Source of the DNA: Sphingobacteriales bacterium 39-19
GTDB lineage: Bacteria > Bacteroidota > Bacteroidia > Chitinophagales > Chitinophagaceae
DNA length: 64,000 nucleotides
Assembly: GCA_001898465.1 (NCBI GenBank)
Contig: MKTX01000012.1
Location: 24,167-88,166, forward strand
Reading direction: 5' to 3'
Shown here: one piece after another, positions 36,278-44,658 of the stretch
How positions within the stretch are numbered: position 1 is the first letter of the stretch
Layout of the letters: every line of letters starts with the position of its first letter
Position numbers and translations under genes: made by a program
The notes under the pieces: model-generated
Told to the model about the DNA's origin: nothing
Databases searched by the model: none
Seen by the model: only the letters and a program-made list of their open reading frames with translations

Positions 36278-37684
36278 TTGATAAAATTCATTCTTAATGA
36301 GCATTCAGTAAGTACCGACGTTCACCCCGGTATTACTGTATTAGATTTTATAAGATACCATAAAAGGCTTATGGGAACCAAGATTGGTTGCCGGGAGGGT
36401 GATTGTGGCGCTTGCACCGTTTTGGTTGGTGAAACAGTCAATGAGAAATTATCTTACCATTCAGTTACGAGTTGCCTGATGCCTTTAGGCAATGCGGCAG
36501 GTAAGCATATTGTAACCATTGAGGGCATCAATGCTCATGATTTAACGCCGGTGCAGGAGGCTTTCGCCAATGAGGGCGCTACCCAATGCGGCTTTTGTAC
36601 CCCTGGTTTTATTGTTTCACTCACCGGTTATTGTATAAGTGAAAAAACGCCCGGCTACCACTCAGCCATTGATGCTATGAATGGGAATATTTGCCGCTGC
36701 ACGGGGTATAAATCTATTGAGCGGGCAGCCAAAACAATTACGGATAATTTACAACAAAGAAAACAACCGGCGCTTGATTATGCCATTGCACAAAAAATTG
36801 TTCCTGCCTATTTTCGTGATATTCCTAAAAGACTGGAACTACTGGGTACCCCGATAAACGAAAAAAATGAAGTAGCCAGGAAAATGGGGGGTGGCACCGA
36901 TTTGTATGTACAGCAACATGACCGGCTACATCATGAAGATTTAAATTTTCTGCGCCAGGATGATGAATTAAATAAAATTACCCGGCTACAGGATACCTGT
37001 TACATGGGGGCGGCGGTAACGGTAAGCCAATTAGCGGAATCTGCAGTATTTAAAAATGCATTTGCAAACTGGGACCATTATATTAAATTAGTATCCTCTA
37101 CACAAATACGGAATATGGCTACGGTGGCCGGAAATTTCATCAATGCCTCTCCGATAGGTGATTTTACGATTCTATTCCTGGCTTTACAAGCGCAAATTAA
37201 ATTAAATCATGCCGGTGCGGATAGAATTTTGCCTTTGCAGCAATTATATTTGGGATATAAAAAATTAAATAAAGAACCTGAAGAAATAATAACAGAAATT
37301 ATTTTTAAACTCCCCGGCCGGAATGATCTCTTTAATTTTGAAAAAGTAAGTAAAAGAACCCATTTAGATATTGCCAGTGTGAACAGCGCTATGCATATTC
37401 AAATGAATGCGGGGAAAATAGTATATGCTGCTTTGTCTGCTGGTGGCGTAGGCCCGGTTCCTGCATATCTTTCAAAAAGCAGCGATTTCTTAAAAGATAA
37501 AGAAGCTTCCATTGATACGCTCCGTGCATTATTAAAAATGGTACAATCAGAAATTTCACCCATCAGTGATGCCAGGGGCCAGGCAGATTATAAAAGATTA
37601 TTGCTTGCACAATTAGTAAAAGCACATTTCATTACATTTTTTCCCGGCTTACCGGTTGATAAAATAGTAGCATTACCCGCATGA
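36278..37684 (+). CDS. xdhA: Xanthine dehydrogenase small subunit (2Fe-2S plus FAD domains)
   Basis: Protein of 468 residues. It has an N-terminal plant-type ferredoxin domain with GCREGDCGAC (Cys38, 43, 46) and a further Cys near 66. A second [2Fe-2S] helical domain has CGFCTPGF and CRCTGY. The FAD domain has GGGTDLYVQQ and TVAGNFINASPIGDF (near 276-295). It passes electrons from the Mo subunit to an acceptor. The start is unusual: no in-frame ATG exists before the ferredoxin motif, so TTG at 36278 is used, bounded by an in-frame stop at 36263. It overlaps xdhB by 4 bp. Confidence 0.92.
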   Translation: MIKFILNEHSVSTDVHPGITVLDFIRYHKRLMGTKIGCREGDCGACTVLVGETVNEKLSYHSVTSCLMPLGNAAGKHIVTIEGINAHDLTPVQEAFANEGATQCGFCTPGFIVSLTGYCISEKTPGYHSAIDAMNGNICRCTGYKSIERAAKTITDNLQQRKQPALDYAIAQKIVPAYFRDIPKRLELLGTPINEKNEVARKMGGGTDLYVQQHDRLHHEDLNFLRQDDELNKITRLQDTCYMGAAVTVSQLAESAVFKNAFANWDHYIKLVSSTQIRNMATVAGNFINASPIGDFTILFLALQAQIKLNHAGADRILPLQQLYLGYKKLNKEPEEIITEIIFKLPGRNDLFNFEKVSKRTHLDIASVNSAMHIQMNAGKIVYAALSAGGVGPVPAYLSKSSDFLKDKEASIDTLRALLKMVQSEISPISDARGQADYKRLLLAQLVKAHFITFFPGLPVDKIVALPA

Positions 37685-39948
37685 TAAATATAGATACACA
37701 TACACATGTACGGGGGGAATCCCTTTATTTAGATGATATTCCTGAATTACAGGGTACCTTATATGCAGCTGTATTTGGCGCCCCGGTAGCCCATGCTAAA
37801 ATTATTTCTTTGGACCTGGACGAAGCAGCAGCGATGCCCGGTGTACATCGCATCTTTACATATAAGGATATTCCCGGCATCAATCAAATTGGGGGCATTG
37901 TAGCCGATGAACCGCTGTTTGCACAGCATGAAATTCATTTTAATGGAATGCCAATTGCCCTGGTTGTTGCCGATACCGTAGAATTGGCAAAATCTGCAAT
38001 TAAAAAAATAAAATTAGAAACCGAGGTCTTGCCTGTTATTACAGATCCCCGTATCGCCAAAGAAAAAGGTCTACTCATTACACCTGCCCGAACTTTTAAG
38101 ATAGGTGATAGTAAAAATGCATTTGCCCATTGTAAATATATTTTTGAGGGAAGAGCAGAAACCAATGGCCAGGAACATTTATATATAGAAACGCAGGGTG
38201 CCTATGCCATTCCGCAGGAAAATGGTTCTGTTAAAATATATTCCTCCACCCAGGGACCCACTGCAGTACAGCGTCATGTAGCAGAAGTATTAGGCCTTCC
38301 CATGCATCGGTTTGAGGTAGATACAACCCGCCTGGGCGGTGGGTTTGGGGGTAAAGAAGACCAGGCAACTGTATGGGCTGTTTTTTGTGCTTTGGCTGCA
38401 TATCATTTAAAAAAGCCGGTTAAGTACAGCCTGCACCGCATGGAAGATATGCGTATGACGGGCAAACGAAATCCATACAGTTCCGATTTTAAAATAGGAT
38501 TAACCGAAGACCTGGAGATACTTGCTTACGAAGCCACTTTTTATCAAAATGCAGGCGCCAGTGCCGACCTTTCACCTGCCGTTCTGGAAAGAACTTTATT
38601 CCACAGCACAAATGCCTATCACGTTCCCAATGTTACGGCAACGGCGTATTGTTGCAGAACCAACCTGGTGCCCAATACTGCATTCCGGGGTTTTGGCGGC
38701 CCGCAGGGCATGTTTGTAATAGAAGCCGCCATTGCAAAAGCCGCCGAATCGCTCTGCATACCTGCCAGCGAAATACAATATAAAAACTTAGTGAAAACCG
38801 GGGATGAATTTCCGTATGGCCAAATAGCGCAAAGTGAAGCTAAAGCTAGCTGGGATAAGGCATATGAATTATATGATGTAAAAAAGAAAAGAGAGGAAAT
38901 TGAAAATTTTAATGCATCACATTTCCATATTAAAAAAGGCATTTCTCTCATGCCGATATGTTTTGGTATTTCATTCACAAAAATATTTATGAACCAGGCA
39001 AGGGCCCTGATTCATATATACCAGGACGGGAGTATAAAGATAAGTACCGGGGCCGTAGAAATGGGCCAGGGCGTAAATACCAAAATGGTACAGGTGGCAG
39101 CTTTTGTACTGGGTGTAAAACCAGCTCATATTAAAATAGCAAGTACCAATACTTATCGCATTGCAAATACATCGCCTTCGGCGGCAAGCGCTACCGCCGA
39201 TTTAAATGGCAAAGCGGTAGAGATGGCTTGTAATGCCCTCATAGAAAGATTAATTCCGCTGGCAGCTGACATTTTAAAAGCGCAGCCTGCAGAAATTTCA
39301 ATGGCAGATGAATGGGTTTATGTAAAAGATATAAAATCTACTTTAAGTTGGAGTGCGCTTATTGCCCAAGCCTATCTTAACCGAATTAGCCTGAGTGAAC
39401 ACAGCCATTATGCGACCCCCATTATAAATTTTGATGCCAGCATAGAAAAAGGACATCCATTTGCATATCATGTATATGGCACAGCCGTAACTACTGTAAC
39501 GGTAGATTGTTTAAGAGGAACTTATGAAATTGATGCGGTTGATATTGTTCATGATTTTGGTGTATCTATGAACCCTTCCATTGATCTTGGCCAAATTGAA
39601 GGTGGCCTGGTGCAAGGCATTGGCTGGATGACCATGGAGGAAATTGTATTTGATGAGGAAGGAAGGTTGCGCAGCAATGCTTTGAGTACTTATAAAGTGC
39701 CGGACATTTATTCAGTACCCAAAAAAGTGAACACTCATTTTTTAAAAACAAACCAGGAGAATATGGCAATCTTTCGCTCAAAAGCAGTAGGAGAGCCACC
39801 CCTCATGTATGGTATTGGATCTTATTTTGCATTAAGGAATGCCGTACTCGCTTTTAATCCGCATTCTTCAATTGCCCTGTCAGCACCTATTACACCCGAA
39901 AAAGTTTTAATGGGCTTATATGAAAAGAAACCAACAATCACCGATTAA
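37681..39948 (+). CDS. xdhB: Xanthine dehydrogenase molybdopterin-binding subunit
   Basis: Protein of 755 residues. The molybdenum domains are seen in GGGFGGKEDQATVWAV (near 221), RGFGGPQGMFVIE (near 334) and the C-terminal active-site Glu in KAVGEPPLMYG. It oxidises hypoxanthine/xanthine to urate with water as oxygen source, in the cytosol. The ATG overlaps the xdhA stop (ATGA), so translation is coupled. The XdhC maturation gene lies at the end of the same run. Confidence 0.93.
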   Translation: MINIDTHTHVRGESLYLDDIPELQGTLYAAVFGAPVAHAKIISLDLDEAAAMPGVHRIFTYKDIPGINQIGGIVADEPLFAQHEIHFNGMPIALVVADTVELAKSAIKKIKLETEVLPVITDPRIAKEKGLLITPARTFKIGDSKNAFAHCKYIFEGRAETNGQEHLYIETQGAYAIPQENGSVKIYSSTQGPTAVQRHVAEVLGLPMHRFEVDTTRLGGGFGGKEDQATVWAVFCALAAYHLKKPVKYSLHRMEDMRMTGKRNPYSSDFKIGLTEDLEILAYEATFYQNAGASADLSPAVLERTLFHSTNAYHVPNVTATAYCCRTNLVPNTAFRGFGGPQGMFVIEAAIAKAAESLCIPASEIQYKNLVKTGDEFPYGQIAQSEAKASWDKAYELYDVKKKREEIENFNASHFHIKKGISLMPICFGISFTKIFMNQARALIHIYQDGSIKISTGAVEMGQGVNTKMVQVAAFVLGVKPAHIKIASTNTYRIANTSPSAASATADLNGKAVEMACNALIERLIPLAADILKAQPAEISMADEWVYVKDIKSTLSWSALIAQAYLNRISLSEHSHYATPIINFDASIEKGHPFAYHVYGTAVTTVTVDCLRGTYEIDAVDIVHDFGVSMNPSIDLGQIEGGLVQGIGWMTMEEIVFDEEGRLRSNALSTYKVPDIYSVPKKVNTHFLKTNQENMAIFRSKAVGEPPLMYGIGSYFALRNAVLAFNPHSSIALSAPITPEKVLMGLYEKKPTITD

Positions 39949-39960
39949 ATATTTCTTTTT

Positions 39961-41292
39961 TTGAACGCTTCCGGTAAAATATACAGTTCCCGTTGCTGGT
40001 ACCAGGGTAACCTGCTACCTGCTACCGTATGTTATGAAGCCGGTAAGATTACAGGCATTTTTTTTGAAAAATTGCCCGGCGCTACTGATGCAGGAGAGGC
40101 CCTGCTGATGCCCGGTGTGATTGATGCGCATGTGCATATAAATGAACCCGGGAGAACCAATTGGGAAGGCTTTGATACAGGTACCCGTGCTGCTGCTGCC
40201 GGTGGAACAACCTCACTGGCAGATATGCCATTAAATGCAAACCCGGTTACTACAACGGAAGAAGCATTGCTGCAGAAATTAAATAGTACCCAAAATAAAT
40301 TACACACGAATGTGGGGTTTTATGCAGGCCTGGTTCCGGGTAACGCTGCCCGCATACCGGCGCTGTGTAAAATGGGCGTATTGGGAGTAAAAGCATTTTT
40401 AACGCACTCAGGCATTGATGAATTTCCCAATGTAACGGAAAAAGATTTGGAGATAGCCATGCCTTTGATCCGGGATGCAGGTAGTAAACTTCTGGTACAT
40501 GCAGAATTATCGGATGATACCACTACCGGTTTACTTAGCAACAATCCTTTCTCTTACCAGGCATATGTAGCAAGCCGGCCTAAAATATGGGAGAATCGGG
40601 CCATTGAAATGATGATTCATCTTTGCCGGAAACATCGTTGCCCGGTTCACATTGTACATGTTTCTTCAGCGGAAGCATTACCCCTGATTGCGGCTGCAAA
40701 ATCAGAAGGCTTGCCCCTAACGGCTGAAACATGTGCTCATTATATTTATTTTAAAGCCGGCATGATCCCGGATGCACATCCCGTATATAAATGTGCGCCT
40801 CCCATTCGGGAAAAAGAAAATAATGAACAATTAAAAGCCGCATTGCAATCAGGAATTTTAGATTTTTTAACCACTGATCATTCGCCTGCTCCTCCCGGCA
40901 TAAAAGCATTCGATACCGGCAACCTGCAAAAGGCCTGGGGCGGTATTGCCGGCCTCCAGTTTTTATTATCAGCTGGCTGGAGTGCCTTACAAGATGTACT
41001 TTCCCTGGAAGAATATATACCGCTTGTTACCACGAATCCTGCCCGTTTTTTAGGATTACAGGAAAGCAAAGGGCTGATAGAAATCGGCGCTGATGCAGAC
41101 TTTGTAATATGGCAACCGGAAATAAATTTTACCGTAGAGCCCTCACAAATACTGCATCGTTATAAAGATACCGCCTATGCACATCAAAAATTATACGGAA
41201 AAATTGTAAAAACCATTATAAACGGCATTACCGTTTATGAACATCATAAAATTATAAATTTAAACGCAGGAACATGGCTTTTGAAAAAGTAA
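39961..41292 (+). CDS. allB: Allantoinase
   Basis: Protein of 443 residues, a cyclic amidohydrolase of the dihydroorotase/allantoinase group. The metal ligands are intact: GVIDAHVHINEPGRTNWEGF, carbamylated Lys in VKAFLTH, LLVHAE, HIVHVSS and TTDHSPAPPGIK. It opens allantoin to allantoate in the cytosol. The start is TTG at 39961, 12 bp after the xdhB stop; no in-frame ATG precedes the family N-terminus. The 3' end overlaps the allantoicase gene by 19 bp. Confidence 0.93.
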   Translation: MNASGKIYSSRCWYQGNLLPATVCYEAGKITGIFFEKLPGATDAGEALLMPGVIDAHVHINEPGRTNWEGFDTGTRAAAAGGTTSLADMPLNANPVTTTEEALLQKLNSTQNKLHTNVGFYAGLVPGNAARIPALCKMGVLGVKAFLTHSGIDEFPNVTEKDLEIAMPLIRDAGSKLLVHAELSDDTTTGLLSNNPFSYQAYVASRPKIWENRAIEMMIHLCRKHRCPVHIVHVSSAEALPLIAAAKSEGLPLTAETCAHYIYFKAGMIPDAHPVYKCAPPIREKENNEQLKAALQSGILDFLTTDHSPAPPGIKAFDTGNLQKAWGGIAGLQFLLSAGWSALQDVLSLEEYIPLVTTNPARFLGLQESKGLIEIGADADFVIWQPEINFTVEPSQILHRYKDTAYAHQKLYGKIVKTIINGITVYEHHKIINLNAGTWLLKK

Positions 41293-42296
41293 ATGAAATC
41301 ATAAAAGAAGAACCGGCCTATGCCTCTCTTACCGATTTAGCCGCAGAAAAATTAGGAGGTAAAGCCCTTTATTGTACCGATGACTTTTTTGCCGAAAAAG
41401 AAAACTTATTAAAACCCGGCCGGGGAATTTTTATAGCTGATAAATTTACGGATCGGGGAAAATGGATGGATGGATGGGAGAGCCGGCGTAAACGGGTACC
41501 GGGCCACGATTGGGTGGTAATTAAATTAGCGGTGCCGGGTATCATTGCGGGGTTTGATATTGATACTCATTTTTTCCTGGGAAACCACCCGCCGCATGCT
41601 TCTATCGAGGCAATGTATTTGCCCCATACAAATGACAATGAGGAATGGGAAAAATTAAGTTGGGAAGAAGTGTTAGGCAAAAGTTCGTTGGACGCCGGGA
41701 GCAGGAATTTTTTTTCATGCGAATCTCAAAAAATATATTCACATGTTCGCCTGCATATTTACCCCGATGGCGGCGTTGCCCGTTTTAGGGTATATGGCCA
41801 GGTGGTAAAAGATTGGAATGCGATACAACCCCATGAAGATATTGACCTGGCTTCTGCTTTACATGGCGCTAAAGCCCTCTGCTGCAATGATATGTTTTTT
41901 AGTGAAATGGATAACCTCTTAATGCCACATAAGGGAATTCATATGGGCGACGGATGGGAAACCAAAAGAAACCGTACGCCCAATAACCGGGATTGGGTAA
42001 TTGTAAAACTGGCTACACCCGGTTTGATACATAAAGTAATTGTAGATACAGCCCACTTTAAAGGCAACTATCCCGATTGCTGTACTCTGGAAGCTTGCTT
42101 TAGTAAGGATGATGAAGCTGTAAAGAATAATCAAGTGGACTGGCAGGAAATTTTGCCCACTCAAAAATTAAGTGCAGATGCCGAACATGAGTTTACATCC
42201 CAACTAACATGCAATACAGTATATTCACATGTTCGATTCAATATTTTTCCTGATGGTGGGGTGAGCCGGCTCCGGATTTTTGGATGTAAATCATAA
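41274..42296 (+). CDS. alc: Allantoicase
   Basis: Protein of 340 residues made of two related domains of about 160 residues: LYCTDDFFAEKENLLKPGRG in the first and LCCNDMFFSEMDNLLMPHKG in the second, each followed by WESRRKR/WETKRNR and DWVVIKLA/DWVIVKLA. It splits allantoate into urea and ureidoglycolate. It overlaps allB by 19 bp and is separated from puuD by 3 bp, so all three share a transcript. Confidence 0.92.
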   Translation: MAFEKVNEIIKEEPAYASLTDLAAEKLGGKALYCTDDFFAEKENLLKPGRGIFIADKFTDRGKWMDGWESRRKRVPGHDWVVIKLAVPGIIAGFDIDTHFFLGNHPPHASIEAMYLPHTNDNEEWEKLSWEEVLGKSSLDAGSRNFFSCESQKIYSHVRLHIYPDGGVARFRVYGQVVKDWNAIQPHEDIDLASALHGAKALCCNDMFFSEMDNLLMPHKGIHMGDGWETKRNRTPNNRDWVIVKLATPGLIHKVIVDTAHFKGNYPDCCTLEACFSKDDEAVKNNQVDWQEILPTQKLSADAEHEFTSQLTCNTVYSHVRFNIFPDGGVSRLRIFGCKS

Positions 42297-42299
42297 AAT

Positions 42300-43685
42300 A
42301 TGTTACCCATTTTTATCCTGGTATTACTGCTTGTAATTTTAATGGTGCTTATCATAATCACCTATACCCTGCATGCAAAAAAAGCAGGTAGTGAAGATGA
42401 AAAACCCGGTATCGTACAGGCACAGAATTATGTGTATGCCTCCATCGTGCTGGTAGCGCTTGCTGCAGTAGCAACGCTTTACATCTGTTTACATGGTACT
42501 ATTTGGCAGGCACACCTGATGGAATGGATGAATATAGTGGTACGGCTTATGCATATCACCTTTGGTATTGCCTGGATTGGCGCTTCTTTTTATTTTGTGT
42601 TTTTAGAAAACGCTTTAAACCGTACAGAGCAGGTAAGAGAAGAACTGGCCGGAAATTTATGGGCCGTTCATGGCGGCGGTTTTTATTATTTAGAAAAATA
42701 TAAAATAGCACCTAAAACTATTCCTAAACATTTGCACTGGTTTAAATACGAAGCTTATTTTACCTGGGTGAGTGGATTTTGCCTTTTATTTATTGTTTAC
42801 TATTTCAATGCTGCCGCATTGCTGGTAGATAAAAATATCCTGGATATTTCTTCCTGGCAAGCGGTGACCCTGGGGATACTTTCTTTTATTATTGCCTGGT
42901 TTATTTATGATTTACTTTGCCGCTATGTAATGCCCAAAAGTAAAATCATATTTATGATATTGGGTTTATTATTTGTTTGCGGCTTTGCTATATTTTACAC
43001 GCATGTATTTGCTGCAAGAGCGGCCTATATTCATTTTGGAGCCATGCTGGGAAGTATAATGGCAGCCAATGTATTTTTTGTGATCATTCCCTCTCAAAAG
43101 GCAATGGTAAATGCTGCCCGCCTGGGGAAACCACTGAATGCCCAACTCGGTAAAAATGCAGGTTTAAGAAGTTTGCATAATAATTATTTTACACTCCCGG
43201 TTTTGTTTGTTATGATCAGTAATCATTTTCCCAGTACATTTGGATACAAAAACCCGTGGCTGATATTATTACTCATTAGCTTTGGCGTGGCAGGGGTAAA
43301 ACATTATTTAAACAAAAGAGAACAGGGGAAAATTTCAGTGTGGGTAATGCCTGTTTCGATACTGATTTTATTATCTGCTGCTTATATTTCTGCCCCTCCC
43401 AAACCGGGCGCTTGTAATGCAGATGTTTCTTTTGCAGAGGTGAATAAAATTGTACAGCAGCGATGTATCAGCTGTCATTCGGCAAAACCCACGGATGATG
43501 TGTATAAGGCCGCTCCCAATGGCGTAATGTATGATACCCCCGATGAAATTGTAAAGTATAAAGATAAAATAATGGAAAGGGCTGTAGTTACTAAAACGAT
43601 GCCATTGAATAATAAAACCAATATCACAGAGGCAGAAAGAGATGCGCTTCGTTGCTGGATAAACCAGGGCGCTTCTGTAAAATAA
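42300..43685 (+). CDS. puuD: Membrane-bound urate oxidase/hydroxylase PuuD-type with C-terminal cytochrome c
   Basis: Protein of 461 residues. About eight membrane helices (N-terminal 2-22, then around 45-65, 75-98, 155-175, 190-210, 220-240, 250-270 and 295-365) include LMHITFGIAWIGASFY. The last 100 residues are a periplasmic cytochrome c domain with CISCH and a later Met (NGVMYDTP/TMPLNN). This matches PuuD, which oxidises urate to 5-hydroxyisourate and passes electrons to the respiratory chain instead of making hydrogen peroxide. Genes for the next two steps follow immediately. Confidence 0.88.
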   Translation: MLPIFILVLLLVILMVLIIITYTLHAKKAGSEDEKPGIVQAQNYVYASIVLVALAAVATLYICLHGTIWQAHLMEWMNIVVRLMHITFGIAWIGASFYFVFLENALNRTEQVREELAGNLWAVHGGGFYYLEKYKIAPKTIPKHLHWFKYEAYFTWVSGFCLLFIVYYFNAAALLVDKNILDISSWQAVTLGILSFIIAWFIYDLLCRYVMPKSKIIFMILGLLFVCGFAIFYTHVFAARAAYIHFGAMLGSIMAANVFFVIIPSQKAMVNAARLGKPLNAQLGKNAGLRSLHNNYFTLPVLFVMISNHFPSTFGYKNPWLILLLISFGVAGVKHYLNKREQGKISVWVMPVSILILLSAAYISAPPKPGACNADVSFAEVNKIVQQRCISCHSAKPTDDVYKAAPNGVMYDTPDEIVKYKDKIMERAVVTKTMPLNNKTNITEAERDALRCWINQGASVK

Positions 43686-43712
43686 AACGTTTTTGATAAT
43701 AAAATAAAGAAA

Positions 43713-44579
43713 ATGAACCTGGCAAATTTCAATGAACTTTCTCATGATGAAGCGGTAAAACTGCTGTCCGCCTGCTGCGCCTCGGAGCATTGGGTTACAC
43801 AAATGCTGCATGCAAGGCCATTTGAAAATGAACTGGCAATGATTACGGCTGCTGATACCATTTGGTACCAGCATTGCAATGAAAGCGATTGGCGGCAAGC
43901 GTTTCAAGGCCATGCCAAAATTGGCGATGTAAAAAGCCTGGCAGAAAAATTTGCAGGTACCCGGCAAATGGCCATGGGAGAACAGGCTGCTGCCACTGTT
44001 GCCGATGAAAATATATTGCATCAATTGGCCATTGCTAATGATAACTACCTGCAGAAAAATGGGTTTATTTTTATTGTATGTGCCACGGGTAAATCAGCAG
44101 CCGGAATGCTTCACTTGTTACAATCTAGGCTACACAATACCAGGGAAGATGAAGTATTGCATGCCATGGGAGAGCAACAAAAAATAACGATTTTAAGAAT
44201 TAAAAAAATTATCCCGGAGGGGGATTGGCAAAATTTACCCATAAGCCAACTTACCACGCATGTATTAGATACTTCACTGGGCATGCCTGCTGAAAATATG
44301 CTTATTCAATTGAGCCGGATGAATGATAAGCGCTGGCAAAGTATCGCCCAGGGATTAACCAATAAGAATGGCCGGGTAGGAGACCTGTTGCCTCCTGTGC
44401 ATATTTTACATGAAGGCACTTATAAACTTAGTTTTGATACCCGTGCCTATTATGACCACTTACCATTAAAAACATTTTACCCAGCTGTAGAAATTCAATT
44501 TACAATTGCTGATGCAAGCCATTACCATGTTCCCCTGCTCATCAATCCATTTGGATTTACAACCTATCGGGGAAGTTGA
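43713..44579 (+). CDS. Fused OHCU decarboxylase and 5-hydroxyisourate hydrolase
   Basis: Protein of 288 residues. The N-terminal half (about 1-165) is OHCU decarboxylase: FNELSHDEAVKLL, the catalytic-region HAKIGD (near 68) and MAMGEQAA. The C-terminal half (about 180-288) is transthyretin-like HIU hydrolase: LTTHVLDTSLGMPA, FYPAVEIQF, and the C-terminal YRGS. The two enzymes convert 5-hydroxyisourate via OHCU to S-allantoin, so this chain would be an allantoin synthase of the plant type. The start is 27 bp after puuD. Confidence 0.9.
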   Translation: MNLANFNELSHDEAVKLLSACCASEHWVTQMLHARPFENELAMITAADTIWYQHCNESDWRQAFQGHAKIGDVKSLAEKFAGTRQMAMGEQAAATVADENILHQLAIANDNYLQKNGFIFIVCATGKSAAGMLHLLQSRLHNTREDEVLHAMGEQQKITILRIKKIIPEGDWQNLPISQLTTHVLDTSLGMPAENMLIQLSRMNDKRWQSIAQGLTNKNGRVGDLLPPVHILHEGTYKLSFDTRAYYDHLPLKTFYPAVEIQFTIADASHYHVPLLINPFGFTTYRGS

Positions 44580-44658
44580 ATATTTTATTTATAAAATACA
44601 TTCAGCAACCCGGGTTTTATAAAATTAAAATCTGTAATAAATACTTTAATCATATACA
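44580..44658. other. 79-bp gap in the purine gene run with AT-rich inverted repeat
   Basis: The longest gap inside the cluster. It contains ATTTTAT-TT-ATAAAAT (near 44583-44598) and a weaker TTTATAAAATT. There is no GC stem with a T-run, so it is not a clear terminator. It may hold a second promoter for the CitE-like and XdhC genes, but no exact TAnnTTTG box is seen. Confidence 0.4.
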
